A stretch of 64,000 nucleotides of DNA from Sisyra terminalis. Taxonomy: Eukaryota; Arthropoda; Insecta; Neuroptera; Sisyridae. The stretch is from the NCBI GenBank assembly GCA_958496175.1, contig OY292276.1:20168001-20232000 (forward strand). The letters are read 5' to 3'. Of this stretch, positions 51,155 to 64,000 are shown piece after piece. The position numbers and the translations under genes were made by a program. Within the stretch, counting starts at the first letter, position 1, and each line of letters starts with the position of its first letter. Under the pieces are notes generated by a model. It was not told the origin of the DNA, did no database searches, and saw nothing but the letters and a program-made list of their open reading frames with translations.

Positions 51155-52692
51155 ATGGATTATACAAAATTTATGATTTTCTGTTCAATTTTGGTTTTTA
51201 ATGTATTAGCAATTGAAAACACAAAATTTAGCCCAACTGCTTTGGACATGATCAAGAAAGGCAAAGTTCAATACGAGGTATACTTATGAAACTTTTGCCA
51301 CTTGTTTATATTTAAAATTGTTTTAATTTTGTTTTAGATTTTAGAAGAAAGAAGCAAAATGCCACGCTATGGAGAATGTTGGAAGTCGGCTGTAAAATTT
51401 TTGGAAAGTGGTTGTAAAGACTTAAGTGAAAATATGCAAAGTGATATATCTTTGAGATTCACGAATTGCTTTTTGGAAATGTCTGGCCACGAAACTTATC
51501 ATTGTGAAAATGATATAAAGGCTAATTTAAAACGAATTTGTATAAACAGCATGTCTGATAGAGCTTTTAATGTCTATACTGAATTCTACACTCATTCTCA
51601 AAATATTTGCTTCTTTTTACGAAACCAAATTTGGCATGAAGAAACTGAAAAAACTATTGATAAATTATCTTCTAATTCGGAACAAGTCAGTCAACAATTA
51701 GAAGAAGCGAAGCAAGTTCAGTCAATCTTGCTCGAACAACAAAAAGAAAGTGTTATTATCCAGGATAAACTTTTAGGTAAAACAAAATTTTAAATTTTAT
51801 TATAGAATTAACTCTCTTTATGTTTTTAGAGCATGGTGCATCTTTAATGACAATACTCTCCGAATCTCAACAAAACTTAAATAAGCTTGTTTTAGATTTC
51901 AAAACTTCAACAGAAATACAACATAGGTTATTATTTGATCTTTTTAACAGATTGAGTTCATTTCAGAATTGGGTGATTCAAGAATCGTCATGGTTAGACA
52001 CAATTCTATTTTATACTGGTGGAGTTATTATTATATTATTTTTTACAAGTTTGCGTCAAACTTCGAATTCTAGAATACCATGCCTAATTATCTTATCAGT
52101 GCATGCTTATATTGAACGATATTTGTGTAGAAAAATAGCTGAAATATACTCCGATTTATATATTGATTCACTCAATGAAATAATTTATAATTACATATGG
52201 TTATTACGAAAAACTACCATTACCATTATAATAATATTCATTGTATTAACGTTTTTAAAATTCACCGATTACTTAAAAAACAATAATAATCTTTTATTAA
52301 ACATTAAGAAGCAAAATGATATTATTATTAACAAACTAATGGAAATATGTGAAAAAATGTCTAATTCAGATTTGAATTCAAATTATGATACTCTACAACA
52401 TTATTCTATAAGTGAATGTTCGCCACATCAGCCATATAATTATAATAGTTTTACGAAAGCAATCGACAATGTAACCCAAAAAATTTCACCCAAAGAAAGT
52501 CAAACTAATTCCAAAGAAATTAATAACTTAAATGAAAAAAATAGTTTTAAACCTAAGTCGTCAATGAGAAGCAACACATCTATTGATGTTTCTCCATATT
52601 TATTAGAAAAAAGTTCGAAGTACAATTTACGCAGCGTAAGTCGACAAGGAACTCCTGTTAAAACCTCATTAAACCGTACAGCGATACTATAA
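51155..52692 (+). CDS. bmb: Brambleberry / Kar5-GEX1 family nuclear-envelope fusion protein
   Basis: Exons are 51155-51277, 51338-51776 and 51830-52692. All borders are GT-AG with phases 0 and 1, giving 474 residues. Residues 1-19 form a signal peptide (MDYTKFMIFCSILVFNVLA). The cysteine-rich lumenal domain has RYGECWKSAV and then FTNCFLEMSGHETYHCE, the hallmark I associate with Brambleberry. A coiled coil spans about 130-230. Hydrophobic membrane segments lie near 243-260 and 317-331, with a weaker one near 270-280. The tail (about 340-474) is Asn/Ser-rich. In zebrafish, Brambleberry promotes fusion of pronuclear or karyomere envelopes after fertilisation; yeast Kar5 and plant GEX1 act in karyogamy. 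The open frame at 51359 is only part of exon 2; the upstream exon supplies the start. Family assignment rests on remembered motifs. Confidence 0.85.
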
Positions 52693-54658
52693 ATTGTATG
52701 TAATTTAATTATGCGAGTGATTTTGGTTTTGTGATTAGAAAATTTAATTTTAATAGACTGTTTTATTTAACATGAATATAATGAAACGCATTCATTCCAT
52801 TTATTATATAAATAAATACAAGCACATAGATTTTATATTTAAATTTTTGGAATGGCATGAACAATATATTTTGGAATCGATTTTTGATTAAAATATGCTT
52901 TGATCATTTAATTCAAAGTTATACTTATTTCTGATTTGGTGACGATCCAGTCAGGAATTAACTATTAATAAGTTAGAATGTTTTTTTTTATAATCTTATT
53001 CTAAACATGGTATTTATTGATTTGTTCGCTCAATATTGTAAGTCCGAATAGTTTGTATTTCGATAAAAGAAATATCGAATATTCCTACAAATTTTCCACA
53101 GAATAAACATTTTCATTTGAATGTTGGATGTTGAGTATCATTGATCTTAAGTTCCGATCGCTTTTTGATTACACGTTAACTCAAACTAATAATTATAATT
53201 CAACGGAACTAAACCGTTTTTTCCCTGGGTTATGTCTTTGAATTTTTATTACAGTTTTGTTGTTTTTTTTTTTTAGTTTTATATGTAACATGTAGAAATT
53301 TTAACATTTTTCTTTTCATTATTTATCTTAATTTATATTAATTGTAATTTAAAGCAAAATTATATAATATATATGCAATATTTATTTAAAAAACTACTAA
53401 TTTATTACAGTATGTACTTACTGCAGTACAAATTTACAATAAACAATTAATTTATATTTTATTATGGCAATGCTAATAAATTTTTAATATACGCATAAGA
53501 CTGTATTCGAATAATAAATGTATGAATAAATACTCACTTTTATAATTTCAAACCATATTTAATTTCTTGATTTGTTTTACTATTCTTCTGCAATTTTTGT
53601 TTTTTACTTTTTCTTTAGATAAGTCCATTTTAGTGTTCGACTGAACTTTCAGTTTCGGGTATCGTGAAGCTGAAACTATGATCGAAACCGAATTAATCTT
53701 CGTTTGGCGAGTGAAGCGGGCAGGAGCGTAACGGTTGGTGAGCGAAGTGAGTAAAAATTGGAGTCCCTTAATCTAGTATTTAAAAATTATTTAAGTTCAT
53801 TTTTGCTTCTTTTCTTTTAAGGTTAATTGCTTTGGAAAACCCTTTTTTTAACTTAACTGTTAGTAATTAGTTTTAAATTTGCACCAAGTGTGTATACTGC
53901 ACACCTTCAGTAGTGGATTCAGGATTTTAGTTTAGGAGAGGTTTGGCCCTGATGAGGCTAGATTAGTCAAGATTTACAATATAAAGCAATCATAAGTATA
54001 TATATATTTCTGTCGAGGAAGGGGAGAATCCAGGAGCTCTATTCTCAAACCATCCTTAGTATAATTTAGCATTATCCAGTATTATTATCAAATTTCGAAC
54101 TTCTGTGAACAATGAACATAAACTTGAACAAAATTAATTATGTATACCGAATAACGAAAGGCAACAAAGCAAATAATCCTACGCTTACTTGGCTAATGAA
54201 ACATTTAGTCAAATTTCAAATAATCTCAATTAGTCTTTAAGTATTACAAATTAAAATTAAACCGTTTAAGTTAATAAGAAGTTTTAAAAATAAACTTAGT
54301 AGTTTTATTGGAGATTAAAATAAATTACAATTAAAATATAACGCAGCGATATAAAAATTGAATCTCTTAAATGCTTAAAAATGATTATTATATATTAATA
54401 CATTATGGAAGATTTAAAAATGTTATAATATAAATCTTATAAATACGTAGTAATAATTATTTCTTTACAAAGATTACAATGTAGAGCATATTTAAAAAGA
54501 TATATTAAAGTTAATCATTTTCTTGTTGATTTAATTTTTTGTGAAATATTTTTGTTGTTTTTATTTCAAAAAATTACACTTTGGTTTGATTAATATAAGT
54601 GTAATATGAAAATGGTCCCTAATATTATAGGTATTGTCAATTTAAGCCACCAAAAATT
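52693..54658. other. Intergenic between convergent genes
   Basis: It holds the 3' ends of the Brambleberry-like gene and the kinase. A - strand AATAAA near 54561 could serve the kinase. A G+C-richer patch at about 53690-53770 is unassigned. Confidence 0.5.
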
Positions 54659-57600
54659 TCAAAAATCAGCATCCCAATTTGAAAAATCATCGATAGCTAT
54701 ATCTAAATCTTTATCATAAACTTCAAAGTTGCTCGCATCAGTTGGCCCTTTTACCAGTGGAACGATTGGTGGAGTCATAGTTCTACTTCTAAGACCATCC
54801 CAATCAAAACTTTGAAACCATCTAAAAATAGTAAAAATTATTTTAAACATTGAAAACAAAGTTTAAAAAGTTAAGCTTTACTTGTGCTTTTTAATATCTT
54901 GAATTCCTCCTCTTTGGTATCCTAATCGTTCTGAAGGCGAATCTCGGCATAATCGCTTAATTAAACTTTGTGCTGCTCGTGTTATATGTCTTGGAAAATC
55001 AATCATATCTATGCCTTTCAAAATTAAATTGTACGTTTTCATTGGCTCAGATGAAGTGAATGGAGGCCTAAAGTATTTTCTAATAGTAAGTAATCTTTAT
55101 ATAATTTTACTGTTTTTCTTACGTTCCGGTTAAGAGTTCGTGCATTAGGACTCCTAATGCCCAATAGTCTACAGCACGATCATGTCCTTTAGTGAGAATA
55201 GTTTCTGGCGCAACATATTCAGGTGTTCCACAAAACGTCCAAGTTTTTGTTCCAAATCCTATTCTTTTTGAAAACCCAAAATCAACCTATAAATTAAAGA
55301 AAAGATAGAAATTCAAAACAAGAGTAGTTTTTAAATTTACCAATTTAACGTATCCTCTTGCATCTAATAGCAAATTTTCTGGTTTAAGATCTCTATAAAT
55401 AATGCCTCTAGAATGCAAATATTCGAATGCTTCAATAACGCAAGCTGTAATAAAACGAGTAGTATGATCATCAAAACAGGTGTGGTTTTTCAAAATTGTC
55501 CAAACTTCGCCTCCAAGACAAGCTTCTAGTAACATATAAACATATTTTGTATCCTTAAAAGTTTTATATAGCCTTAAAAAAATAAAATAATTGTTAAAAC
55601 GCCGCACCATGTTGAAGAATAAAGATATTTATTCTTACTTGCAAATAAAAGGATTGCGGCAACTCATCATTATATTTTTTTCACTAAAGATATGATTTTG
55701 TTGTTGAGTTTCAAGAATATGATGCTTTTTTAAACATTTTAAGGCATAAGTTTGTGTTTTGTCGTAATTATATTGTACTAATTCGACACGACCAAAACCT
55801 CCTATCCCTAAAGTAGCAATCACGTCTAAATCATCCAAATGAATGTGATCAAATTCTAAAATTAACAATTTTAAATAAAACTATGTCTAAAACAAGAATA
55901 TAAAAAAGAGCCAAACTTGCCATGTCCACAATCTACAGAAGTACTGTTAGAACTATTGGGTCTTGAAATGGCTCGATGTTCATCTCCATAATCTTTCTCT
56001 TGTAATTCGCTTAAATCGCCAATTAATTGTATAAACGAATCTCGATCTAAAGTCAAACATTCCACACCAGGATGCAAGGCAATAACGGATGCAGTTCTAC
56101 AATCTTCTTTCAATAACGCCTGTTCACCAAAATAATCGCCTCGTTGTAATATTCTTATATCTTCTTCTTCACTACGACCAGGAAGACGCTGGGTAACTTT
56201 GACATTACCACCACTTATAATAAAAAATGTGTCACCACTTGCACCTTGTCGTATTATGTAGGTTTTCGCAGGATAAAATTCCTAAATTCATAAATAATAG
56301 TATGAAACAAAATTTGTTTGCAAAATCCACAAAATTTGTATAGTTACCACTTCCAAAACATCAGCAATTTTAGCCAAAACATCATTATTGAGATTACGCA
56401 GTAGAGGAACAGATCTAAGAAAATTGATGTTGTCCTGTAGCCTTTGTAATCCTGTTCTCATCATTATTTGTTGAAACACACGTCGATCTAATACCCACAC
56501 TTTAGAATCCATAACAACTGGAAATGGAACACATTAGGATACACTAACTTTTCTTGATTAAATTCTTATTTGTTTCGAACCTCTGATGGATGCTGTTCTG
56601 GTACAATTGTATAAAATAGCTAATTCACCGAACGCCTTTCCAGGTCCCATTTTGCCTAACACTTTTTTATCCTTGATAACTTCAAATTCTCCACTTGCCG
56701 AAACAAATAAATGTGCCCCTGCTTCTCCTTCCCGTATAACATACGCTCCGGCTAAATATTCTCTTTGGTACATTGATTCGACTAATTCACGAACTTGAGA
56801 TGAATCCAGATTTTTTAAAAAATCATTATCCATTATGGCATCTTTAATCAGTTGCTTTGACCTAAAAAAATTAATAAAATATGAACGTTTTTTCTTTAAA
56901 AAAAATATTATGTCTAACCGGAAATCTTTTTCATGTCTTGTTATCTGTATATCGGAAGCTTGTTTACGTGCATTATCACTTGATTCGGCCGAGATACCCT
57001 GTTTTTTCGAGGTAGAAAGTAATGAAAGGGTTTGTAAATTATGAGCCATTCCATGTTGCTCCTGTAATCGAGCAAGTAAGTCCCCATCATGTGATAAATT
57101 TGAAGCTTGTTGAAGAACACTCTAAAATATTGAAATATTTATTATAATTAAAGTAATTTATAAATGAAGCATTCAATTAATTTAAAAGTTATTCTTTTTT
57201 GAAAGGTGAATTATTTTTAATTAATGACATAAATACGGGGGAAATGATTATAACGCAACACTTATTGCGTAGTACGCATAGTTAAAGCCAGTTAAAGCAT
57301 TGTTAACTCTTTTGTGGTTTATATTGTTTAATTATCGTAATTGAATTAAAAGCTACTGTAGTTATTTCAAAAAGGTTCTAGTTTATTTAAGAATCAAATC
57401 AAATTAAGATGAATTACGTTGGCTTTCACATTCAATTATAGAAAAAAAGTAGTGGACAAAACAAATTGGCAATGATGAGACTTTTGAAGGAATAAAAATT
57501 GATTTTTTCATGTTTTTTAATTGTAACTTTAAAAATAATTTGGTTAATGCCACATGTTGTTTTTACAAAATTTGTAGAAGTTTGATTTTTTTGTATGTCT

Positions 57601-60479
57601 ATATGAAATGGTAGTGCGGTGAAAAAATCAAAATTACACTTCATATTGGAAAATAAAAATTTCAAGGGAAAATTCTATGATTTTTGTGAAGTGATGTATA
57701 GTTTTCATGTGATTTAACATTTTTTGAAAAAATTAAAACCTAAAAAGTAAACATAAATATAGCTGGGGGTAATAAGGCTTCGCTAAGGGAAATTTAAAAT
57801 GAAATAAAAACTATGTGACTGAATTAAGAAATGTAAGAATTAAATAATTTCTGGAAAAATTATATTTGAAAACAAAATAAAATGTATTTTTAATTTGAAA
57901 ATTTCAACTTAATAACAATTGAATATTGCAGATGGAATCTAGTTTTTTAGAATTATTGAAAATTTCAACCAAAAAGTCCATCAATAAATAATAATCGAAC
58001 CAGTTTCTTTGAAAGAGGCGAGCATTGTTGATAAAAATTTAGCTAATGTTAACAATGAAAACAATTAGCTTTAAAATACGTATTTTTTTACTGTTTAAAA
58101 CATATTTAAAATATTCAACTAATCAATCTTCAAGCCTACTGGTGTCCAAGTGGTCAAGGTAGCCACTCCAAAGTTGATAGGTTTTGGGTTCAAATCTCGT
58201 AAAGAGCAAATTTTCGATATTTCTCGATTTACGGATTTTTATTAACTCTAGAGTCGCTAAAGACCTAAGTTTTTATTAAGCGACGGTAAAAATCAATTAC
58301 AAAAATGTTTATGATATTTGAATTTATGAGTTCTGAACTCATGAAATGGAGTTAATAATAGTAATAGTCAAATAAACAAACCAAGAAGTGGTAAAGTGGC
58401 TTTAAATATTTTAATAAGTTAAATATCTATAGCTATCTAATATAACGTAAAATTCAAAATGAAAATGTTCCACTTATTAATATAAAAAGTAGAAATGCAA
58501 AAAGCCAGATTGCCTGAATTCAAGTTTAAATTAAACGTTATTGTAAATAAAACATACATAGATACATACTAAAATGTTCAGTTTTCTTGTTACGTTGAGA
58601 TTATTCATGTAATTATATAAAATAAATAATTATGATTGGAAAAGTACCAAATATACGTTTTGAAAAACGCCTAAACAAATAAAAGCATAAATTGAAATTG
58701 AATCAAAATCTATAATTAGATAACATAAATAGCAAAAATATTTATAACGTATAAGAAATGCGAAACAAGTAGAAAAAAAAATAAAAAGCTATTTTTACGC
58801 ACATTTTTAATAAGTGCTTGCGTAAAATTAAATTTCTAAGTAAATTAAAAATAAACTTTCTTTCTTACCTTTAACTTGTGAATTTCTCTATGAAGCTTAA
58901 GAATTTCCGCATCGCGGCATGTGAGCTTTTTTTTGACTTGAGTAATTTCAACTTCTAAATATTTGGCTTTTTCCTCCCATTCAGCCGCTTCTTGTTTGAT
59001 ATGCGGAATAACAGTTTTTAGATACTCGTAGTCTTCGGACAATCCAGAACTTCTCTTTTTGGCGCGTTCGATAAGCGTTTTTGAATTTCGTCGAATTATT
59101 TCGACATGATTTGGATCGGATGAAAGAATTTTCGAATTTTTTCGCACTGCTGTCGTGACACCGTTCCCCATTGGCCCAAATATTCCCGACTCTTTGTAGT
59201 AAATTTCTGCTGGATCGGTGTTGGTATTGTTTCCACAACTTGTAGTTCCATGCAGTAATGAATTGAACCGTAAGCAATCGAAATTAATTCGACTACTTTC
59301 GTTTTTCAATTGTATTTTTGGTAATGGCTCTTGAAAATCAGGAATGTAATCACGCGTTTCAAAAATTTGCGACAGGCTTAATGGTTCTGATGGTGATTCG
59401 GTGCGTTTGTTGCGCGTCTCGTTTTTAATATGAGTTGGCGATTCCTTAGGACTAGCATTTATCTTGCTGATATTTGAATCATAGCTTTTGTGATGTTTAG
59501 TTTGGAGATTTTTTGGTGGGATTGGGTAAGGAAATTCTGGATGTTTTAAACACAATTCCGGGTGGTCAATACAAATTTGTGCACTATAAATATTTTCTAA
59601 TGTGGGATAATTATTTATTTCACTCGAAATAGAATCGAAAGATGAGCTTTTATCACTTTTTCTGGATACTTCATCAACTTCAACTAGTTCCTCTTCTATT
59701 TTAGTTTTGTTCGATTGTTGTATGGTTGAATGATTATCAATAATATTTGATTCTTGTGCGTTACAGATTTCAGAGGTGGGATTAACTTTATCCAAAATAT
59801 CTTGGCAACAATCATTGAGCGTTATTGAAGCCGAGCTCGAATCGTTGCACACACTATCCGAATTTTGTAACAATGAGGTAAGAACAGACTTGTTGTCTGT
59901 TGACCCGAAACTGTCATCGCAGTGACATTTAGCGAATAAACTTCCACATGTGTGCGACTTTTTAAATATAACCCGCGATTGTAAACTCAAATCGTCGACA
60001 TTGACGTTCATAGACTTTGTTTTCGGGACACACGCGGACAGTGACGTCACATGTTTAAGCTCTGCGTGTACCAAGTCGATTTTCTTTAAAGGTATAGGTG
60101 TTGTTTCTACCGTGTTGATATTTACATCATTTTTTTCTTTCGTTTCTGTTAGGGCCAACGCTCCTTCCGAGATAATCATGCATTCGTCTTTCAAAACAAC
60201 TACATTATCTTGATGACCAAAACCATTCAAATTGTCACAGTTTCTTTCAAACTTATCCATTGAATCCATTAGAACATTTTGCATTTTAGAATGTATACTT
60301 TTAATTTTGCGATTTTCTTCATGTTTGTTTAATTTCCCAAGAGAGTCACCAATATTAGGTGTTATACAAACATTTTTATGATTTAACATTAACACAATTG
60401 ATTCAGACTCATTTTCTTCAACGTTGCCATCCATTTCCAATCCTGAAAACATATTTTTTTCCTTAATGTAAAGCTTCAT
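54659..60479 (-). CDS. cGMP-dependent protein kinase (PKG), long N-terminal form
   Basis: Ten coding exons run 60479-58869, 57121-56919, 56861-56581, 56517-56348, 56281-55921, 55855-55639, 55572-55341, 55286-55123, 55079-54882 and 54821-54659. They sum to 3600 nt, or 1199 residues, with all phases agreeing. The domains in order are a disordered Ser/Asn-rich region (1-480), a coiled coil for dimerisation (about 485-565), a hinge with KKQGISAES (576-584) like the PKG autoinhibitory site, two cyclic-nucleotide-binding domains ([14 protein letters not shown] 682-695; [16 protein letters not shown] 806-821), and an AGC kinase. The kinase has GIGGFGRV (892-899), Lys915, RDLKPEN (1008-1014), DFG (1027-1029), [10 protein letters not shown] (1040-1049) and APE (1051-1053). 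All catalytic residues are present. It could be the foraging orthologue or a paralogue such as fly CG4839; I cannot decide. The ATG at 60479 is not certain: Met10 or Met16 may be used. Confidence 0.93.
55856..55920 (-). other. GC-AG intron in the kinase gene
   Basis: No GT donor restores the frame between the second cyclic-nucleotide domain and the kinase domain. ATG|GCAAGT, a perfect match to the GC donor consensus, joins to the TTTTAG acceptor in phase 1 to give the expected Glu codon and an open reading frame. Confidence 0.85.
57122..58868 (-). other. Kinase intron 1
   Basis: This is the only long kinase intron; the others between coding exons are roughly 43-72 bp. It contains the SINE copy. 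A start for a shorter kinase isoform could lie here, but none was identified. Confidence 0.7.
58133..58300 (+). repeat. tRNA-derived SINE, copy in first kinase intron
   Basis: The head reads like a class II (Ser/Leu) tRNA gene: A-box-like TGTCCAAGTGG at 58143-58153 and B-box-like GGTTCAAATCT at 58187-58197, with no anticodon arm that folds properly. The body (ATTTTCGATATTTCTC, GGATTTTTATTAAC, AGTCGCTAAA) matches a second copy near 46.1 kb along its whole length. It sits inside the 57122-58868 intron, antisense to the kinase. Confidence 0.78.
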
Positions 60480-61456
60480 GACTTCGTTGAACCTAATTAT
60501 ATTTAGATTAAATTAATCAATATTTTTCTCTCCAACAATGAGTGCGTGAAGGAATTTAATAATATAACTAACACGCACAATAATCACTTAAAAAAATATT
60601 ACTATATTATATAATTTATGATATTTTTAAATAGAATTTGCTCGAATGAAGAAACAAGAATTTTTATATTTAGCTATGTTTTATATGGGAGGAAGTTATT
60701 AATATTCTACTACTAAAACCTACTACTGACCATACTTTTATAGTGTTTGTAAAAAAGTTTTTATGAATAGTATAAAGTAACATATAAAAGTGCAAACCAC
60801 TTACATAATATAATGCAAAGAAATCAGAGATGATTTATTTACTATTTTAAATTGATTTTGTATGACTTTAATTATTAATATTATAACAAAAAATATAAAA
60901 TTTATGATTCTTGAAACAAATATGACCTTTAGTTTAACATGTAATATTTTTAAAAAGCAATAGTTGTCGTCAAAATAAAAATTTGTAATGTTATACTTAA
61001 ATGATATAATATATTTTCTGAAGATAATCATTTAAATACATAAAAAGGTAACTGAGAATTTATTGCAATTAAAATAAAAAAATGTTGTAAATATTGGCTC
61101 CGTGTTTAGTGAATAAAATAAGTATTGGAATCAATTAAAAAATCGGTCAAGTACGTTTCGGATTACGTCAGGGACGTAAACACTGGAAATGATGCTTAGT
61201 AAAAGCATCAAAGTTGCAGAAACTCTTTCTTTTCGTTTTCATTGAGTAATAGTAATAAAACTCGCACTAAAGTAAACACTTATAGGACTTAAAATATTTC
61301 CTGAACTTGTTTTAGGACTGACAAAAGTTCACGTGCAATAATATACTTTCAGTGAACTCTACATCAACGTAATTGTTCAAAAAATTCAAGAAATGTTTTA
61401 ATTTAATTTTTTCCTTTTTTACACGAGACAAAACAATTTGTGCATTTGTTTTTAAA

Positions 61457-61528
61457 ATTTGGACTTTTAATTATCCTTTTTATTATTTGGACTTTTAATT
61501 ATCCTTTTTATTATTTGGACTTTCAATT
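61457..61528 (+). repeat. 28-bp tandem repeat, about 2.6 copies
   Basis: A unit beginning ATTTGGACTTTTAATTATCC recurs at 61457, 61485 and 61513, the last being partial. Confidence 0.85.
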
Positions 61529-62039
61529 GTATTATACTTTTGCAATTATAAAGCATAGGTAATCATAAATACGGTTACATGAGTGGAGTAAGTGACAAGT
61601 ACGATTCAGAAGAGTGATGGAGCTAAGTGAATTTGTCAAGTAAATCAGTTGATTGATAAAAACGAGTCACATTTAATTGATCACCCGAACTTCTGGATGA
61701 TACAGGGTTATATGAAAATCAAATTCAGATTTCAAATGCCTTTCTTAACCATAATAAGTCAAATAGACGAGTAGTGAAAGAAAAATATAGTAAATCCAAG
61801 TGATATATTTAGTATAGATCACTGATGGATCAAGGGCAAACAATGGGGGTAGCACTGGAATATGGGGAAAAAATTTCAGAAAGCAAATAGACCTGGAGAA
61901 AATACTTACAGGTTGCCTACAATTCCTAGCAGAGAAGAAGATATACCTAAGAAGATATAAACAAGCAAATGAATTGTTTAACGAATCAAGTCTAGTAAAT
62001 TTGTCGAATCCAGGATATATGTTAGAATGTTGTTAATAT

Positions 62040-62590
62040 TAATCTCTTTGAATATAATATTTCAATTTTTCTGCTTGAATCAAAAACTGCTCTTGTTAGC
62101 TTCACCCTTAGGAGAGGTAACAGTCCAACAATTCATTTAAAAGGCAAGGCTCTTCTAGAATCAGAGTTAGTAAAATATCTAGAACTTCAACTTGATATAA
62201 GAGTAATCTGAAGAATCCACATTGCGAAGAAAATATCTCAAACCATGAAACGATTGTATTGGCTCATGGGTAAAGGGTCAAAATTGTTAGTAGAAAATAA
62301 ATCCTTCTATACACGGTTATTATAATTCTAAAATGGTTCTACAAATTGGAACTCTGGGCTTGTGCAACTAAATCATCTATTGTAATGCTTCAGGAAGCTC
62401 AATTTAAAATTCTATGTGAAATTGCAGATGCATCGTGGTATGCAACAAGTAAAACCTTTCACCAAGTCGTAAAAATAAGGACCATTCAGAGAACTCGAAA
62501 CTTTAAAACTACACCAATTCAATAATTTATCCTCTACTGAAAAAAAAGACCAAAAGAAACTCAAAAAGAGGACACCGGATTAACTAATGG
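62040..62590 (+). pseudogene. Decayed jockey-like non-LTR retrotransposon fragment (reverse transcriptase 3' part)
   Basis: One frame reads IHLKGKALLESELVKYLELQ and, after a stop, HIAKKISQTMKRLYWLMGKG. The frame then shifts to one with KLELWACATKSSIVMLQEAQ and ADASWYATSKTFH. This order (KYLG-LD, KLYWLLG, LWG, PWYV-like) is the C-terminal part of jockey-clade reverse transcriptases. In-frame stops and a frameshift show it is dead. Boundaries are not clear, and no poly-A tail was assigned. Confidence 0.75.
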
Positions 62591-64000
62591 ATGTGTCATG
62601 TCGCCCAGGTCATGAGGTGTATAACATCTACCCCAGCCCGATTACTTATTATGAAAAAAATGTAGTAGTAGTGGAGCATGTAGTAATGTTAGTAGAAGTG
62701 AAGAATAATATTCGCTGAACAAAAACTTATGCTTTTATGGAATTAAAAAAAAGAATGAAATAGTTATACAAAAATATCTTATTTCATAGTATAGTAAACA
62801 GTAAAGTTTTTTTCTGTGGTGAAAATATTCCAAAATACAAAAATCACACGAAGAAGAAGCTTTTAGAACTAATTATCGTTTGAAAGTATTTTTTAGACTT
62901 AAACTTACTTTTTTTTTTAATTTTCCAATAGATATATGCGTGAATAGTTTGAGGGAGAAGCACAAAATTTATACTACTTTAGAATTACATATCTCACTTA
63001 TTACAGATTAGTTGAAACTTTTTTATAATTTTTCAAGACCTAACATACTCGTATATGCAAGAGCACCACAGTCACTTATGTGTCATATTATTTCTCATCC
63101 AAACTGTTACAGAGATGGTGTACTTCTCTTATTTTCCATAGTTTCTGTATACCTCTATATAGTGTGATTCATAGAAAGCACCCCATTTTAAAATGCCATA
63201 TACATAATATACACTGGCAATTATTTCCAAGTAAAATGATTGACAAACGGCAGGAAGAACGAAATTTTCAGTATTTCGCATTTTCTGTTGAAAAGAAAAA
63301 AAAAAGCTTAAAAGTTTAACAAAAGAAAAGACATAATATCTTTCAGGAACTTAACTTATTGTTATATTGAATTTCCATTGATTTCGGAAAAATATTATTT
63401 TGTAAATTATTTTTCTCAGAATTATCACAGTTATAATATTTATAAATAGAATTTTAAGCTGTTTGACACGTTACATTGATATATTGAATGAAGTTTTCTT
63501 GAAAATAAGAATTTATTTGCTTACTTATTTAAGGGTGCCATTACTTTTTATTATAAAATTCATTTATATAACACCATTATTATTGTTTTAGTGGCTAACG
63601 TAATACAAAAAACAAAACAAGATAAAATACTTTTTTTTACAATAAAATCAAATGTATCCGTTAATCTTGCATTTAAATTGAAACATATTATATTGAAAAT
63701 CTTTTGTTATTTTCCAAAAGAAATTTGAAAAATATTTTTATTTCAAATGCAAATTTTTTTTTAGATTATAAAGATGATAATGAATTAAGATAAGTTCAAG
63801 AAATTGAGTTCAGGTCAAAGGTGAAGATATTAAAAGATACAAAAAAGTATTCATTTTAACATTTAAATATGTTAAATATGTTTCAAACTATATCTAATTA
63901 AAAATTAAATACTGAAAAAATGTAGGAAGGCGAAATGCTATTCCAACCGTTCCTAGTTATGCTATTTTTATCGTAAAATATTACTCTTTATGATTTGAAT

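Larger units (their letters stand above)
60480..64000. other. Kinase 5' flank and intergenic
   Basis: It holds the 28-bp tandem repeat and the dead jockey-like fragment. A - strand TTAG before the 60479 ATG might be an acceptor for a leader intron. Otherwise A+T-rich without supported genes. Confidence 0.5.

Noticed and set aside
53690..53770. G+C-richer repeat-like patch (GGCGAGTGAAGCGGGC)
   Set aside because: No inverted ends, second copy or frame found in the window.
58133..58210. Functional tRNA gene at the SINE head
   Set aside because: Box motifs are present, but the acceptor and anticodon stems do not pair, and the same sequence recurs elsewhere with a common body.

Overview
The window reads as nuclear DNA of an insect, most likely a true fly (Diptera). 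It is strongly A+T-rich, has no operon structure, and carries intron-split genes whose proteins closely match insect families. Four protein genes can be supported: the TCF/LEF gene pangolin (pan, + strand, entering from the left edge and ending at 27556), a muscle-type actin (- strand, 36043/37042 region), a Brambleberry/Kar5-family karyogamy protein (+ strand, 51155-52692), and a long cGMP-dependent protein kinase (- strand, 60479-54659). Every intron junction given for these genes was checked by hand for reading phase, and the summed coding lengths are divisible by three.

Region 1-27.6 kb is pan. The upstream exons that would encode the Armadillo/beta-catenin-binding N-terminus lie left of the window. 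Three middle exons (4747-6191) splice in phase to the HMG exon at 17166. The same HMG exon is also entered, in the same phase, from a separate 302-codon exon at 16181 that begins with its own ATG and carries a CtBP-like PLNLSVKK motif. The second half of the HMG box exists as two mutually exclusive cassettes (18653-18818 and 20193-20346). The C-clamp exon (23323-23392) can join the usual last exon (27001-27556), completing the C-clamp, or a previously hidden G+C-rich terminal exon (24658-24847), which removes the last C-clamp cysteine and basic patch. One locus can therefore combine two N-termini, two HMG/NLS versions and two tails. This modular TCF isoform system is the most interesting content of the window.

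Region 27.6-51 kb is mostly gene-poor. It holds the likely pan 3' UTR, the actin gene with a recognisable core promoter and a CArg-type box, a tandem duplication, and several small repeats. Region 51-61 kb holds the Brambleberry-like gene and the kinase in convergent orientation. One kinase intron has a GC-AG boundary.

Repeats include a 561-bp TA-flanked inverted-repeat element (9479-10039), a TTAA-flanked inverted-repeat element (3028-3280), a 273-bp fold-back (26285-26557), two copies of a tRNA-derived SINE (46076-46244 and 58133-58300), and a decayed jockey-like non-LTR retrotransposon fragment (62040-62590). No rRNA or tRNA gene, CRISPR array or viral genome was seen.
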